64,000 bases of DNA from Gilvimarinus chinensis DSM 19667 (GCF_000377745.1 NZ_KB898709.1:5001-69000); one strand, 5' to 3'. Positions 1 to 9,089 are shown, counted from the first letter of the stretch. Notes: generated from the sequence alone by a model not told the origin. Made by a program: numbers and translations.

Positions 1-213
1 CGCAAGGTCCGAAGATCCCCTGCTTTCCCCCGTAGGGCGTATGCGGTATTAGCAGCCGTTTCCGGCTGTTGTCCCCCACTACTGGGCAGATTCCCACGCG
101 TTACTCACCCGTCCGCCGCTCTACTTGTTCCCGAAGGAACGTTCGCGCTCGACTTGCATGTGTAAGGCCTGCCGCCAGCGTTCAATCTGAGCCATGATCA
201 AACTCTTCAGTTT
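1..213 (-). rRNA. rrs: 16S ribosomal RNA, 5' end only
   Basis: The minus strand reads the canonical 5' part of bacterial 16S rRNA: the AGAGTTTGATCATGGCTCAG primer-site sequence (about 190-208), then the GAACGCTGGCGGCAGGCC and ACATGCAAGTCGAGC blocks. By alignment with the E. coli 5' end the mature RNA should start near 213. The gene runs off the left edge, so only about the first 213 nt are present. Confidence 0.97.
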
Positions 214-440
214 AATCTTTCAAGTGATCTTTACCCTTCCGAAGAAGGTACAACAAAGATCTAAAACTTTGCTCAAATACAGTTGAACGTATTTCTTCAA
301 TGACCGAAGTCATTTAATGAATTGTACGAGTCACTTGCATTCGATATATTGTGTTGCCACATCGACTTCGCAAGTGCCCACACGCATTGCTTGATCTAGC
401 TTTTAAAGAACTCGGTGAGGGCTGCGCCTCGAACCGTGGG
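214..440 (-). other. 16S rRNA leader with boxA-like antitermination element
   Basis: Leader between the most proximal rRNA promoter and mature 16S. On the minus strand it carries TTCTTTAAAA (401-410), which resembles the boxA element (TGCTCTTTAACA) of rRNA antitermination, followed by a GCAATGCGTGTGGGCAC block (about 374-390) typical of gammaproteobacterial 16S leaders. No coding sequence is supported here. Confidence 0.7.
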
Positions 441-446
441 ATGCGA

Positions 447-474
447 ATTATACGCATCAAATTCGTTTTGGCAA
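447..474 (-). promoter_or_regulatory. rRNA promoter P1 (most proximal)
   Basis: Minus strand: -35 TTGCCA (474-469), 16-bp spacer, -10 TATAAT (452-447). A perfect -10 hexamer directly upstream of the leader and 16S; start point expected near 440. Confidence 0.85.
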
Positions 475-570
475 GCACTTTTTTCAAAGTTTTTTGCCGG
501 GTTAAAAGCGCTTTAAAAAGCCTTTTAACCTTTCCCGTTAAGAGCGCTTAGCGCTTTAGCGGGGATGCGC

Positions 571-598
571 ATTATACACATCAACTTTTGTTTGTAAA
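571..598 (-). promoter_or_regulatory. rRNA promoter P2
   Basis: Minus strand: -35 TTTACA (598-593), 16-bp spacer, -10 TATAAT (576-571), then a GC-rich discriminator (GCGC), as expected for stringently and growth-rate controlled rRNA promoters. Confidence 0.82.
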
Positions 599-682
599 CC
601 CTTAATTTCATTAAGTTTTTAACAAACCGGAAACTGAAAAACCTAACCTCAACTCCCGTCTTTCTCAGCGAAAGAGGCGCGC

Positions 683-710
683 ATTATACGCTGAACTTTT
701 CGCTTGGCAA
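683..710 (-). promoter_or_regulatory. rRNA promoter P3
   Basis: Minus strand: -35 TTGCCA (710-705), 16-bp spacer, -10 TATAAT (688-683), GCGCGCC discriminator. Its upstream and -35 sequence resembles P1, suggesting P1/P2 and P3/P4 arose by duplication of a two-promoter unit. Confidence 0.82.
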
Positions 711-829
711 GCACTTTTTGAAAAAGTTTTTGCCGCCGGTTAAACCTTTAAAAGAGCACTCAAAAGAACACCTTAAAGGCCAACCTTTTTACCAACCGCG
801 AACCCTGGAGCTCGCTGCTGGGGAGGCGC

Positions 830-857
830 ATTATACGCATCCGATCCGGCTTGTAAA
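830..857 (-). promoter_or_regulatory. rRNA promoter P4
   Basis: Minus strand: -35 TTTACA (857-852), 16-bp spacer, -10 TATAAT (835-830), GCGCC discriminator. It resembles P2, including a shared TTAAGTGTTTACA-like upstream part. Confidence 0.8.
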
Positions 858-953
858 CACTTAATTTCAACCTTAACTTCAACTAAGTTTTTACCGCCCG
901 GAAATCGCCAAAACCTCTGCCAATTCCCGCTCTCCCCTGGGGAAGAGGCGCGC

Positions 954-981
954 ATTATACGCACCAATCCAAACCGCGCAA
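954..981 (-). promoter_or_regulatory. rRNA promoter P5 (most distal)
   Basis: Minus strand: -35 TTGCGC (981-976), 16-bp spacer, -10 TATAAT (959-954), GCGCGCC discriminator. The -35 is weaker than in the other four, but the -10, spacer and discriminator match exactly. Confidence 0.72.
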
Positions 982-1104
982 GACCTAAATACAAAGTTTT
1001 TAAAAATAAACCAAACATGGTCGGAAGACACTCAAATAGAACAAAGTTCCACCAGTATAACGCCAAATTTGAAACGAGATCACGCTGAATGGCCCGCATA
1101 CGGC

Positions 1105-1127
1105 AAGCCTTGTTACCATTAAGGCTT
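1105..1127 (+). other. Hairpin in the mntP upstream region
   Basis: Perfect 7-bp stem AAGCCTT/AAGGCTT (1105-1111 with 1121-1127) and a 9-nt loop, 23 nt before the mntP start codon. It may affect translation or termination; it is not followed by a T run and matches no riboswitch I know. Confidence 0.4.
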
Positions 1128-1149
1128 TAACACTGCGTGTATTTTTCTT

Positions 1150-1722
1150 ATGTCCCTTACCGCCCTGCTGTTTGTTGCACTCGCCATGTCCACCGACGCC
1201 TTTGCCGCTGCAATAGCAAAAGGGGCACAAATGCCGAAACCCCAAATAGGGTTGGCGATTAAAACGGGTTTACTATTCGGAATTATAGAAGGGTGTACTC
1301 CACTTGTCGGGTGGCTACTTGGAAAAGCTGCCGTACAGTGGATGGCTGCGTGGGATCATTGGATCGCATTTACTCTTCTCGGCGGGCTGGGAATACACAT
1401 GATCATCGAAGGTTTTAATCCCCCCGAAAACAACGATAAGCCAGAGCCAGCCAAAACACGCTATTGGACGCTTGTGATTACCGCTCTTGCAACCAGCATT
1501 GATGCCATGGCCGTGGGCGTCGGCCTCGCTTTTGTTGAGGTAAACATTTTAGCGGCCGCTGCCGCCATCGGTTTTGCCACATTCACGATGGTCACCATTG
1601 GCATTATGCTGGGCCACGCCGCTGGTGCATTTGTGGGTAAAAAAGCCGAAATAGGCGGAGGGATTATTCTTATTGTTGTGGGCGCTCATATTCTCTACAC
1701 ACACCTGAGCACCCACGAGTAA
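1150..1722 (+). CDS. mntP: MntP-type manganese efflux pump
   Basis: 190-residue integral membrane protein of the MntP (DUF204) family, which exports Mn2+ across the inner membrane. The length matches the family and the protein has the expected two-fold internal repeat: AMSTDAFAAAIAKGA near residue 12 and ATSIDAMAVGVGLAF near residue 114. Asp16 and Asp118 align with the conserved acidic residues. About six hydrophobic segments are visible. The ATG at 1150 has no clear ribosome binding site, but the N-terminus aligns from Met1. It is divergent from the rRNA promoters and convergent with pssA, with a 7-bp gap. A 7-bp hairpin (1105-1127) lies in its leader; no clear yybP-ykoY riboswitch was recognised. 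Confidence 0.93.
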   Translation: MSLTALLFVALAMSTDAFAAAIAKGAQMPKPQIGLAIKTGLLFGIIEGCTPLVGWLLGKAAVQWMAAWDHWIAFTLLGGLGIHMIIEGFNPPENNDKPEPAKTRYWTLVITALATSIDAMAVGVGLAFVEVNILAAAAAIGFATFTMVTIGIMLGHAAGAFVGKKAEIGGGIILIVVGAHILYTHLSTHE

Positions 1723-1729
1723 TAACAGC

Positions 1730-2575
1730 TTACTCTTTATCGCTGGATGCTTGCTGATCTGGCCCTTTTTTGCGACTTGCGAAAATATTCTTACGCTTCC
1801 ACCCCCACTGCACAGGGCCAGATGCCGCATACAATACCGCCATGACTAAAAGCACACGCGCCGGATCAATGGTGATAACCACAAAAATAAGTACCACTAT
1901 CAGCATGGCGACAAACGGCACTCGCCCACGAAAATCGATATTTTTAAAGCTTGTGTAGCGAACGTTCGACACCATCAGCAAGGCCGCCAGCACCGTTATC
2001 ACCATTGCCAAAATAGCTAACGGAAGCTCGACATTGGTATCGTGCCCGGTCCAAACCATAGCGGCCAGCAGCGCTGCCGCAGAAGGGCTCGCCAAACCTA
2101 CAAATACACCTTTGTCCACCGTCCCTATCTGGGTATTAAACCTGGCCAGCCGCAACGCCGCGCAGGCGGCAAAGGCAAACGCCGAGGCCCAGCCCAGCTT
2201 ACCTAAATCGACCAGCGCCCAGTTAAACACCACCAAGGCCGGTGCCAAGCCAAACGAGACCATGTCGGACAAGCTGTCGTACTGCTCACCAAAAGCACTC
2301 GAAGTGTTAGTGAGGCGCGCCACCCGGCCGTCCATACCATCAAGCACCATTGCCACAAAAATGGCGATTGCCGCTGCCTCAAAGCGCCCGTTCATGGCTG
2401 AGATAATCGCGTAAAAACCACTGAACAAGGCCGCCGTTGTGAAAAGGTTAGGCAGCAGGTATACGCCACGGTGGCGAACTCGCTTACCGTCCTCTTGTAC
2501 CTCTTCTACATGCTCATCAAACGGCAGCAGACTTTCTTCATCTTCAGGCTGCGACTTGTCGATGTCTTCACTCAT
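1730..2575 (-). CDS. pssA: CDP-diacylglycerol-serine O-phosphatidyltransferase
   Basis: 281-residue membrane enzyme making phosphatidylserine from CDP-diacylglycerol and serine, the entry to phosphatidylethanolamine. The CDP-alcohol phosphatidyltransferase signature D-G-x2-A-R-x8-G-x3-D-x3-D is complete (Asp82, Ala86-Arg87, Gly96, Asp100, Asp104). Six to eight hydrophobic segments follow an acidic cytoplasmic tail of about 35 residues. It lies downstream of ilvC on the same strand, the order found in Pseudomonas, but a strong terminator (2620-2659) separates the two, so expression from ilvC is probably partial. It belongs to the integral-membrane type II subclass rather than the E. coli HKD type. 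Confidence 0.93.
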   Translation of the reverse strand: MSEDIDKSQPEDEESLLPFDEHVEEVQEDGKRVRHRGVYLLPNLFTTAALFSGFYAIISAMNGRFEAAAIAIFVAMVLDGMDGRVARLTNTSSAFGEQYDSLSDMVSFGLAPALVVFNWALVDLGKLGWASAFAFAACAALRLARFNTQIGTVDKGVFVGLASPSAAALLAAMVWTGHDTNVELPLAILAMVITVLAALLMVSNVRYTSFKNIDFRGRVPFVAMLIVVLIFVVITIDPARVLLVMAVLYAASGPVQWGWKRKNIFASRKKGPDQQASSDKE

Positions 2576-2619
2576 ACATAAATACCTTAGAGCGTGCGAT
2601 TAACTAGGCCCCTAGCCTA

Positions 2620-2659
2620 TCATAAAAACGACAAACCCCTGCGCAAGGCAGGGGTTTGT
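2620..2659 (-). terminator. Rho-independent terminator after ilvC
   Basis: Perfect 11-bp stem ACAAACCCCTG/CAGGGGTTTGT (2649-2659 with 2631-2641) with a 7-nt loop, followed on the minus strand by CGTTTTTA. It sits 35 bp past the ilvC stop codon. Confidence 0.85.
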
Positions 2660-2693
2660 GGCGGGGCAACCCCCAATTCGACCAGACCGAAAC

Positions 2694-3719
<1,026 letters not shown>

Positions 3720-3792
3720 CTATAAAAGAGGATGAATAGAAAAATCCCGTGCAGTGTAGTGAATACATGGCGTTACGTAAAATGATATATTC

Positions 3793-3807
3793 GCAACTTA
3801 ATATTGC
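3793..3807. promoter_or_regulatory. Probable IlvY operator in the ilvY-ilvC intergenic region
   Basis: Dyad GCAA-N7-TTGC (3793-3796, 3804-3807) with an AT-rich centre, between the divergent ilvC and ilvY starts. LysR-type regulators bind such dyads, and E. coli IlvY sites also contain TTGC/GCAA half-sites. Assignment is by position and resemblance only. Confidence 0.5.
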
Positions 3808-3824
3808 AAAAACTGAAACGCACT

Positions 3825-4697
3825 ATGGATATTCACAAGCTCAAGCTGTTTACCGCTCTGGCTTCAGCCGGGCACTTTGGCCGGGCCGCCAGTGCCTGCC
3901 ATGTGAGCCCTTCTACTATTAGCCGTAACCTAAAACAATTAGAAGAAGAGCTGGGCACCGAACTGGTGCTGCGCGACAACCGCTCTGTGGCACTGACCGA
4001 GCAGGGTCAACAGTTTTTGCAGTTTGCGCGCGAAACATTACAGCAATGGGAAACCTTCCAGGAATCCCTATTGGCGGGCAGCCAACAGTTGCGTGGTCAA
4101 ATCAGCATTTACTGCTCGGTAACCGCCAGCTACAGCTTTTTATACGACATTCTCACCGAGTTTCGCCGCCACCATCCGGGCATCCATATAAAGTTGCACA
4201 CAGGCGACCCAGCCCAGGCCATTGAACGAGTCACGGCAGGATTTGAAGATATCGCCATTGCCGCACGCCCCGACCGCCTACCCGCCGGGCTGGACTTTAA
4301 GCCCATCGCCGAGTCGCCACTGGTGTTTATCGCGCCCCAGCAACAAACGGTGAGTCAAACCTGGTACCAACAACCGGTGATTGTTTCCGAAGAAGGGTTA
4401 GCCCGCGAGCGTTTTAATACATGGTGCAAAACACAGGATCTGACCCCGAACATCTACGCGGAAGTTAAAGGTAACGAAGCCATTGTCAGTATGGTGAGCC
4501 TGGGTTTTGGGGTAGGACTGGTACCGTTAATTGTATTGGAAAACAGTCCATTAAAAGACAAGGTGCAACGCATCAAACATCAGCCTGACTTAGGGCCGTT
4601 TGAAACGGGCATTTGTGTACTGGAAAAACGGCTTAAAAGCCCGATAGTCTCGGCGCTTTGGCAGCAAATTGCGGAAAAAAACAGTCTTCTACCTTAA
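3825..4697 (+). CDS. ilvY: LysR-family activator of ilvC
   Basis: 290-residue LysR-type regulator. The N-terminal winged helix-turn-helix includes HFGRAASACHVSPSTISR (about residues 16-33), the C-terminal part is a substrate-binding-like effector domain, and the match to E. coli IlvY runs through both (for example CSVTASYSFLYDIL and SMVSLGFGVGLVPLIVLENS). The ATG at 3825 is chosen over an upstream in-frame TTG at 3804 because MDIHKLKLF lines up with the IlvY N-terminus and 3804 falls inside the operator-like dyad. It is divergent from ilvC, as in other gammaproteobacteria. It should sense acetolactate or acetohydroxybutyrate; this is inferred from the family. Confidence 0.92.
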   Translation: MDIHKLKLFTALASAGHFGRAASACHVSPSTISRNLKQLEEELGTELVLRDNRSVALTEQGQQFLQFARETLQQWETFQESLLAGSQQLRGQISIYCSVTASYSFLYDILTEFRRHHPGIHIKLHTGDPAQAIERVTAGFEDIAIAARPDRLPAGLDFKPIAESPLVFIAPQQQTVSQTWYQQPVIVSEEGLARERFNTWCKTQDLTPNIYAEVKGNEAIVSMVSLGFGVGLVPLIVLENSPLKDKVQRIKHQPDLGPFETGICVLEKRLKSPIVSALWQQIAEKNSLLP

Positions 4698-4706
4698 CCA
4701 TAGAAA

Positions 4707-5306
4707 CTAAAGAAAATAATCGTTTTCAATACCCAGCACTTCCAGCACATCAACGCCTGTCATACCGGCCCGCGCCGCCGCCTCAAGTCCAAGCTTTGCG
4801 TCTTCAAACACCACGCATTTTTCCGGCGCTACGCCCATCAGCTCAGCGCAACGTAAAAAAGTATCCGGTGCGGGCTTGGGATTAGCGACAAGATCAGCAC
4901 CGACGATATGATCCAGCAAATGGGCAATCCCACAATGCGTGATAATGCCCCTCGCCTCCTCCGTATAAGCACCCGTGCCTACACTCATCGGCTTTTTGCC
5001 CGCGTATTGCTCCGCCACCGCCAAAAGTGCCGTAGGCTTGACGTACTGCTTCGCCACCTTGGCCACGACAGCCTCTTTGTAGTCGTTCATCTCCTCAAGA
5101 CTGGCCGGAGCCTGCAAGCCATACTTCTCCAACACTATCTCGATGGTTCCTATGGTAGGAACGCCCGCCAGAGAACGCATTAGCGGGCGATCAATGGGCA
5201 AGCCGTAGTGGTTTAGAGTTTCCGTCCAGCCCACTTCATGCAACTGACCACTATCCACCAAGGTGCCATCCATATCGAAAATAATTGCATCGTATTGATC
5301 AAACAA
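4707..5306 (-). CDS. HAD-family sugar-phosphate phosphatase, YqaB-like
   Basis: 199-residue haloacid-dehalogenase hydrolase closest to E. coli YqaB (fructose-1-phosphate phosphatase) and beta-phosphoglucomutase-like proteins. Motif I is FDMDGTLVDSG, with nucleophile Asp11 and general acid Asp13; motif II is near VGTGAY; motif III/IV is KPAPDTFLRCAELMGV followed by CVVFEDAKLGLEAA. The TTG start at 5306 is preferred: AGCAGG lies about 7 nt upstream and the resulting length and N-terminus match YqaB. In-frame upstream starts would add up to 47 residues without family similarity. It is convergent with ilvY with a 9-bp gap. Substrate specificity cannot be read from the sequence. Confidence 0.85.
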   Translation of the reverse strand: MFDQYDAIIFDMDGTLVDSGQLHEVGWTETLNHYGLPIDRPLMRSLAGVPTIGTIEIVLEKYGLQAPASLEEMNDYKEAVVAKVAKQYVKPTALLAVAEQYAGKKPMSVGTGAYTEEARGIITHCGIAHLLDHIVGADLVANPKPAPDTFLRCAELMGVAPEKCVVFEDAKLGLEAAARAGMTGVDVLEVLGIENDYFL

Positions 5307-5513
5307 GGGAATACCTGCTACAGCTATTGAGTGGGGGCCATACCTTAGCACTACCTTTATATAAGCGTCAGCAAAGAACCAGCTTTGATCTTGCGCGCCG
5401 TTTCTCAAACAGTGCCAAACCACCGCGCAAAGCACACCCAACACCACAAATGCCTACAAAATCATCAACTTGCCCGCCGAGGTGATAATTTTAAATTTTT
5501 CTTCGTGAAAGCG

Positions 5514-5542
5514 TTGACAAGCTTTAGGCGCAACCGTATAGT
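5514..5542 (+). promoter_or_regulatory. Promoter of tRNA-Leu
   Basis: TTGACA (5514-5519), 17-bp spacer, TATAGT (5537-5542), then GCGCC, a GC-rich discriminator typical of stable-RNA promoters. It lies 38 bp before the mature tRNA. Confidence 0.85.
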
Positions 5543-5580
5543 GCGCCACCTCAGCTTTAGGCACACGCCAAAAGCTGGAT

Positions 5581-5667
5581 GCCCAGGTGGTGAAATTGGT
5601 AGACACGCTAGCTTCAGGTGCTAGTGGCCTCACGGCCGTGGAGGTTCAAGTCCTCTCCTGGGCACCA
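5581..5667 (+). tRNA. leuT: tRNA-Leu (anticodon CAG)
   Basis: An 87-nt class II tRNA with a 7-bp acceptor stem GCCCAGG/CCTGGGC, encoded CCA end, anticodon stem CTAGC around loop TTCAGGT (anticodon CAG), long variable arm GCCTCACGGC and T-arm GGTTCAAGTCC. It closely resembles E. coli tRNA-Leu(CAG). The gene has its own promoter and terminator. The gene symbol is tentative. Confidence 0.97.
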
Positions 5668-5677
5668 TATTCAAAGA

Positions 5678-5709
5678 AAGGCTGAATCCTCTGGGTTCAG
5701 CCTTTTTTA
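5678..5709 (+). terminator. Terminator of tRNA-Leu
   Basis: 9-bp stem AAGGCTGAA/TTCAGCCTT (5678-5686, 5696-5704) followed by a T run, 10 nt after the CCA end. Confidence 0.9.
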
Positions 5710-5805
5710 TTGGCTGGACATCCCGTTACACAACGTCGAGGACCTTCGTCCTTCGTCGCTCCCGGCATCCTACCTAGCGCGACACTTGTGCATCCATGCA
5801 CATCG

Positions 5806-5817
5806 TCCTGGGCACCA
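5806..5817 (+). repeat. Second copy of the tRNA-Leu 3' end
   Basis: The 12-nt tRNA 3' end TCCTGGGCACCA (5656-5667) recurs exactly at 5806-5817, followed about 10 nt later by another terminator. The sequence just upstream (5731-5805) does not resemble a tRNA body. It could be a remnant of an integration event at the tRNA 3' end or a decayed duplicate gene. Confidence 0.6.
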
Positions 5818-5826
5818 GATATCAAA

Positions 5827-5857
5827 AGCCTCGATCATTTGCTCGGGGCTTTTTTGT
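5827..5857 (+). terminator. Terminator after the tRNA 3'-end repeat
   Basis: Stem AGCCTCGA/TCGGGGCT (5827-5834, 5843-5850; one wobble pair) followed by a T run. It resembles the functional tRNA-Leu terminator in position but not in sequence. Confidence 0.7.
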
Positions 5858-6516
5858 ATGCCCTGCAAAACCAGCCAGAACCCGCTTCAACTTAAAGTAT
5901 CCAAGCCGTCGCAGTGGGAGCACAAAGCAGCACTTTGCAAATGCTCGCCAGACCATATGCTGGGCGCGCGCTCATTAGACTATCGTTTTAAATTGACCTT
6001 AGTGAAAACCTTCCCTTTTTACCCTGCCACTGAATCAGCTACTTGAAACAAATTCTTTTACTGCAGATAACTCGCCAAAGGCTTCATGCACCAAAGAATT
6101 CCTACCTCAGGGCTGGATCAAATCGAGCGATACCACCTGACATTACATTTACCGTTTAGGGCTGGCACCACGATGAAAACTCTGCAAGCCTTTAGCTGGT
6201 CAGCCAAAGCAGCTTGTAATCACTAACGACTGACAAGTACAAAGAGGCAACCTTTTCTGATTCATCGTAGAAAGTAGAAGCAAAAAATTAGCGATAGAGC
6301 TCTCACAGGAATACATGATGAGAATCACCCAAAGCTCGTCGAAGGGAGTTTATATATCCATGCAAACACGAGCGCTCTTGGTTAATCGAGAGCGCAAGAA
6401 GTCTTCACGACCACCGGTTAAAACCAGCAAAAGTGCCAGACTAAATGAAACGAACCAGTCCGGCACTTGCCATATAGAAGCAAGACTGACTAGGAAGGAA
6501 CATAAAGGAAAACGCC
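5858..6516. other. Non-coding stretch without a recognised gene
   Basis: About 660 bp with no reading frame that looks like a protein. It contains an inverted repeat GCGCTCT/AGAGCGC (6372-6378, 6389-6395) and the probable terminator of the next gene (6431-6468). I see no promoter, repeat family or RNA gene that I can name. Confidence 0.5.
6431..6468 (-). terminator. Probable terminator of the 9.8-6.5 kb operon
   Basis: Stem AAGTGCC-GACT/AGTC-GGCACTT (6431-6442, 6457-6468; one mismatch) about 50 bp past the stop of the oxidoreductase gene. The T run on the minus strand is interrupted (TTTTGCTGGTTTT), so strength is uncertain. Confidence 0.5.
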
Positions 6517-7491
6517 TTAGCCACGTCCAACGGCAACCTCTTTAATCATGGCCATATGACGCTGAATAGCATAACTATCGCGCGCCGTTACCACGGATGA
6601 ACTTGCCCTGCCCGCAAGCAGGTCGTTGGTGACGGCCTGAGCTTCGTAATGAAAACCCTCGGTAGCACGCTTATCTACAAAGTGATCGACTCGATCATCC
6701 AACACATACAGAGACGCTTCGCGTGCGCGCCAAAAATCAGGGATAGCGATATAGCCTTGTTCACCAATAATGTAAGCCCAGTTTTGCAGCTTACAGCGGA
6801 AGGACGTACCCAAGCTCGCAACGGATTCTGGATAATTAAATAAGATGGCCAGATCGTCTTCGATCCCGTTAGGCGCATGACGGGCCATCACCTGGAGTTC
6901 CGTCGGGTCTTGCTTCATAAATAGCCACGCCAAAGCTACGGGATATACCCCCATTTCCAACAGACAACCGCCTGCCAAGTTCGCACCGTACACCCGCTTT
7001 TTAGAATCGAAAGGAAGCTGAGGGTACCCAAAATCCGCTTTAATCTGGCAAATGCGTCCAATGCGACCCTCTTTTACCCAACGCAAAGCCGTTTGCACCG
7101 GCGGCAGAAAGTACGTCCACATCGCTTCCATCAGGTAGCCACCTGTACGCTCGGCGACACGCTGTAGCTCTTCGCATTCTTCGGGGGTTACCGTCATCGG
7201 CTTTTCACACAATACCGCTTTGCCATGCTCTAACGCGGACTTGGCGTGCTCAAAGTGCAAATTGTGGGGAGTCCCGATGTAAATCACATCGATTTCTGAA
7301 TCCGCCAGCAGCGGTTCATAACCTGCGTAGGCCTTCTCTATACCGTACTTGCGGGCGAAGGCGCGAGCGGTGTCACCATTGCGGGCAGCCACAGCATGGA
7401 TTACCGCATTTTCCACCGCGCTAAAGTCCTCGGCAAATTGCCCCGCAATGTTGCCCGCACTTAAAAGCCCCCAGCGAATAGTTTGGCTCAT
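6517..7491 (-). CDS. Gfo/Idh/MocA oxidoreductase, D-xylose 1-dehydrogenase-like
   Basis: 324-residue NAD(P)-dependent oxidoreductase. The N-terminal Rossmann fold begins RWGLLSAGNIAGQF, and the family signature is LCEKPMTV near residue 98. YIGTPHNLHFEHAKSAL and YLMEAMWTYFLPPV closely resemble the D-xylose 1-dehydrogenase (NADP)/dimeric dihydrodiol dehydrogenase subfamily. It is last of three genes joined by 4-bp ATGA overlaps, after a sugar porter and a PhyH-type dioxygenase, and lies in a xylan locus. Oxidation of xylose or a xylooligosaccharide-derived sugar is therefore plausible, but the substrate is inferred. Because XylA/XylB are present too, this may be a side route or act on a decorated sugar. 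Confidence 0.85.
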   Translation of the reverse strand: MSQTIRWGLLSAGNIAGQFAEDFSAVENAVIHAVAARNGDTARAFARKYGIEKAYAGYEPLLADSEIDVIYIGTPHNLHFEHAKSALEHGKAVLCEKPMTVTPEECEELQRVAERTGGYLMEAMWTYFLPPVQTALRWVKEGRIGRICQIKADFGYPQLPFDSKKRVYGANLAGGCLLEMGVYPVALAWLFMKQDPTELQVMARHAPNGIEDDLAILFNYPESVASLGTSFRCKLQNWAYIIGEQGYIAIPDFWRAREASLYVLDDRVDHFVDKRATEGFHYEAQAVTNDLLAGRASSSVVTARDSYAIQRHMAMIKEVAVGRG

Positions 7492-9089
7492 GACGTTTCT
7501 CTCCTGGTAAATTCTGCTTCTAATTGTTCTAGGGTTTTACCTTTGGTTTCCGGCAGCAACCAATACACCAACACCAACCCAATAATGGCAAAAACACCGT
7601 AGTTCAAGAAAGTAATGGCGGATCCCCAATTAGACAGCTGCCACGGAAACACAAATTGCACCAAAAAGCTGACGCCACTGTTAATCACTCCGATAAAGGC
7701 CATACCAATGCCACGTAAATGATTGGGGAAAATCTCCGACAGCAAGACCCACATCACCGGCCCTAACGACACCGCAAAAGAGGCCACAAACCCAAGAATA
7801 CCGATCAGGATTAACGTCGGCTGCATATTGATAGCCGCTTTAATAATTTGCCCTTGTTGTTCACGTAATTCACTTTCGCTGAGATGCTCTCGCAAAGCCC
7901 GCTTAAACGCTACATCGCTCTCGTACACCACCCCCTCTAATGGCTGCAAACGGCTTTTTAACTCTGTGCTTTCAATTTCAACGGCCTGAGCATCGTCTAT
8001 CACATAAGTGGCCTGCTTAAACCCATAGGCGCACACGGTCATGCTGATGACGACCCCCAGCAACCCCACAAGCAACAGCGGTCGCCTGCCATAGCGATCT
8101 ATGCAAAACATCGCCACCAAGGTGAACACCACATTGGTTACGCCCACCCAAATAGCCTGAGCAAAGGCGGCATTGGTACCCACACCACTTTGCTCAAAAA
8201 TGGTCGGCGCATAAAAATATATCGCGTTGACCCCGGTAATCTGCTGTGCAACCCCAATCACAAGCCCCACCACCAGCGCGAGACGTACACTCGGTTTCAT
8301 TAACCCCGACAGCCGCTTTAGGAAAGGTTCCATAGCGCTGGAGTGGCTCGCGCGAATTTCACGCACTTCTTGCTCTGCATCCACGCCGGGCATCAGTTTG
8401 TGTATCACGCGTTGCGCGCGCTCAGGTTGATAATTTAAAACCAACCAACGAGGGCTTTCGGGTATGCGCAACAACATTAATACGTAAATACCGGCGGGCA
8501 GTAGCTCAATACCAAGCATCCAGCGCCAGGTGTTCGAATCCAAACCAATCGAACCCACCCAATCAGCACCAGAGGCCGCTGCTTGCAACAGGGCATAGTT
8601 GACAAAATAGGCGGCCGAAAAACCCACTACAATATTCAGTTGATTGATTGACACCATGCGCCCACGCTGAGATGGGTGAGATATCTCAGCTATATAAATC
8701 GGCGCCAGGGTTAACGAACCAAACCCCAACCCACCGATAAAACGGGCCAACGTGATGGTAAGAAAATCAGGGGCCAACGCAGAGAAAGCGGCTGACACGG
8801 CGTAAAGCATGGCGATCACTAACAGTATCGGCTTGCGTCCAAACCGGTCACTTAACGGCCCGGCGGAGCCACCCGCGATAATGCCACCTAAAGTGGGCGA
8901 AGCGACCACCAGGCCCATCTCCCAATCGGATAAAGCAAAGTCCGCCGCAATGGCGTTAATGGCTCCAGAAATAACAGAGGCATCGAAGCCGAAAAGAAAC
9001 CCGCCTAAAGCGACCACAACCGCCAGGCGAAATGTCTGAGCTGTGCCGCTCACTGGTGCTGTCGGCACTGCCGTGGTCGGTTGACTCAT
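7488..9089 (-). CDS. MFS sugar porter (XylE/GLUT type)
   Basis: 533-residue inner-membrane sugar transporter of the sugar porter family with 12 expected membrane segments. Signatures: GFLFGFDASVISGA in helix 1, DRFGRKP after helix 2, IAEISHPSQRGRM after helix 4, PESPRWL before the central loop, DRYGRRPLL in the second half, and PETKGKTLEQLE at the end. A hydrophilic insertion of about 60 residues (around 375-435) lies in the second half, longer than in E. coli XylE. It overlaps both neighbours by 4 bp (ATGA), so translation is coupled. The context suggests xylose or short xylo-oligosaccharide uptake, probably proton-driven. Confidence 0.9.
   Translation of the reverse strand: MSQPTTAVPTAPVSGTAQTFRLAVVVALGGFLFGFDASVISGAINAIAADFALSDWEMGLVVASPTLGGIIAGGSAGPLSDRFGRKPILLVIAMLYAVSAAFSALAPDFLTITLARFIGGLGFGSLTLAPIYIAEISHPSQRGRMVSINQLNIVVGFSAAYFVNYALLQAAASGADWVGSIGLDSNTWRWMLGIELLPAGIYVLMLLRIPESPRWLVLNYQPERAQRVIHKLMPGVDAEQEVREIRASHSSAMEPFLKRLSGLMKPSVRLALVVGLVIGVAQQITGVNAIYFYAPTIFEQSGVGTNAAFAQAIWVGVTNVVFTLVAMFCIDRYGRRPLLLVGLLGVVISMTVCAYGFKQATYVIDDAQAVEIESTELKSRLQPLEGVVYESDVAFKRALREHLSESELREQQGQIIKAAINMQPTLILIGILGFVASFAVSLGPVMWVLLSEIFPNHLRGIGMAFIGVINSGVSFLVQFVFPWQLSNWGSAITFLNYGVFAIIGLVLVYWLLPETKGKTLEQLEAEFTRRETS

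Noticed and set aside
1000-1149. Manganese riboswitch (yybP-ykoY) ahead of mntP
   Set aside because: Expected from E. coli, but the conserved core could not be found; only a simple 7-bp hairpin is present.
351-1245. Reading frames in the rRNA promoter region (for example 351-551, 773-1099, 1000-1245)
   Set aside because: They overlap the five rRNA promoters and leader, have odd composition and resemble no protein family.
5618-6046. 142-residue frame starting inside tRNA-Leu
   Set aside because: It overlaps the tRNA, its terminator and the repeated tRNA 3' end; it has no ribosome binding site or domain.
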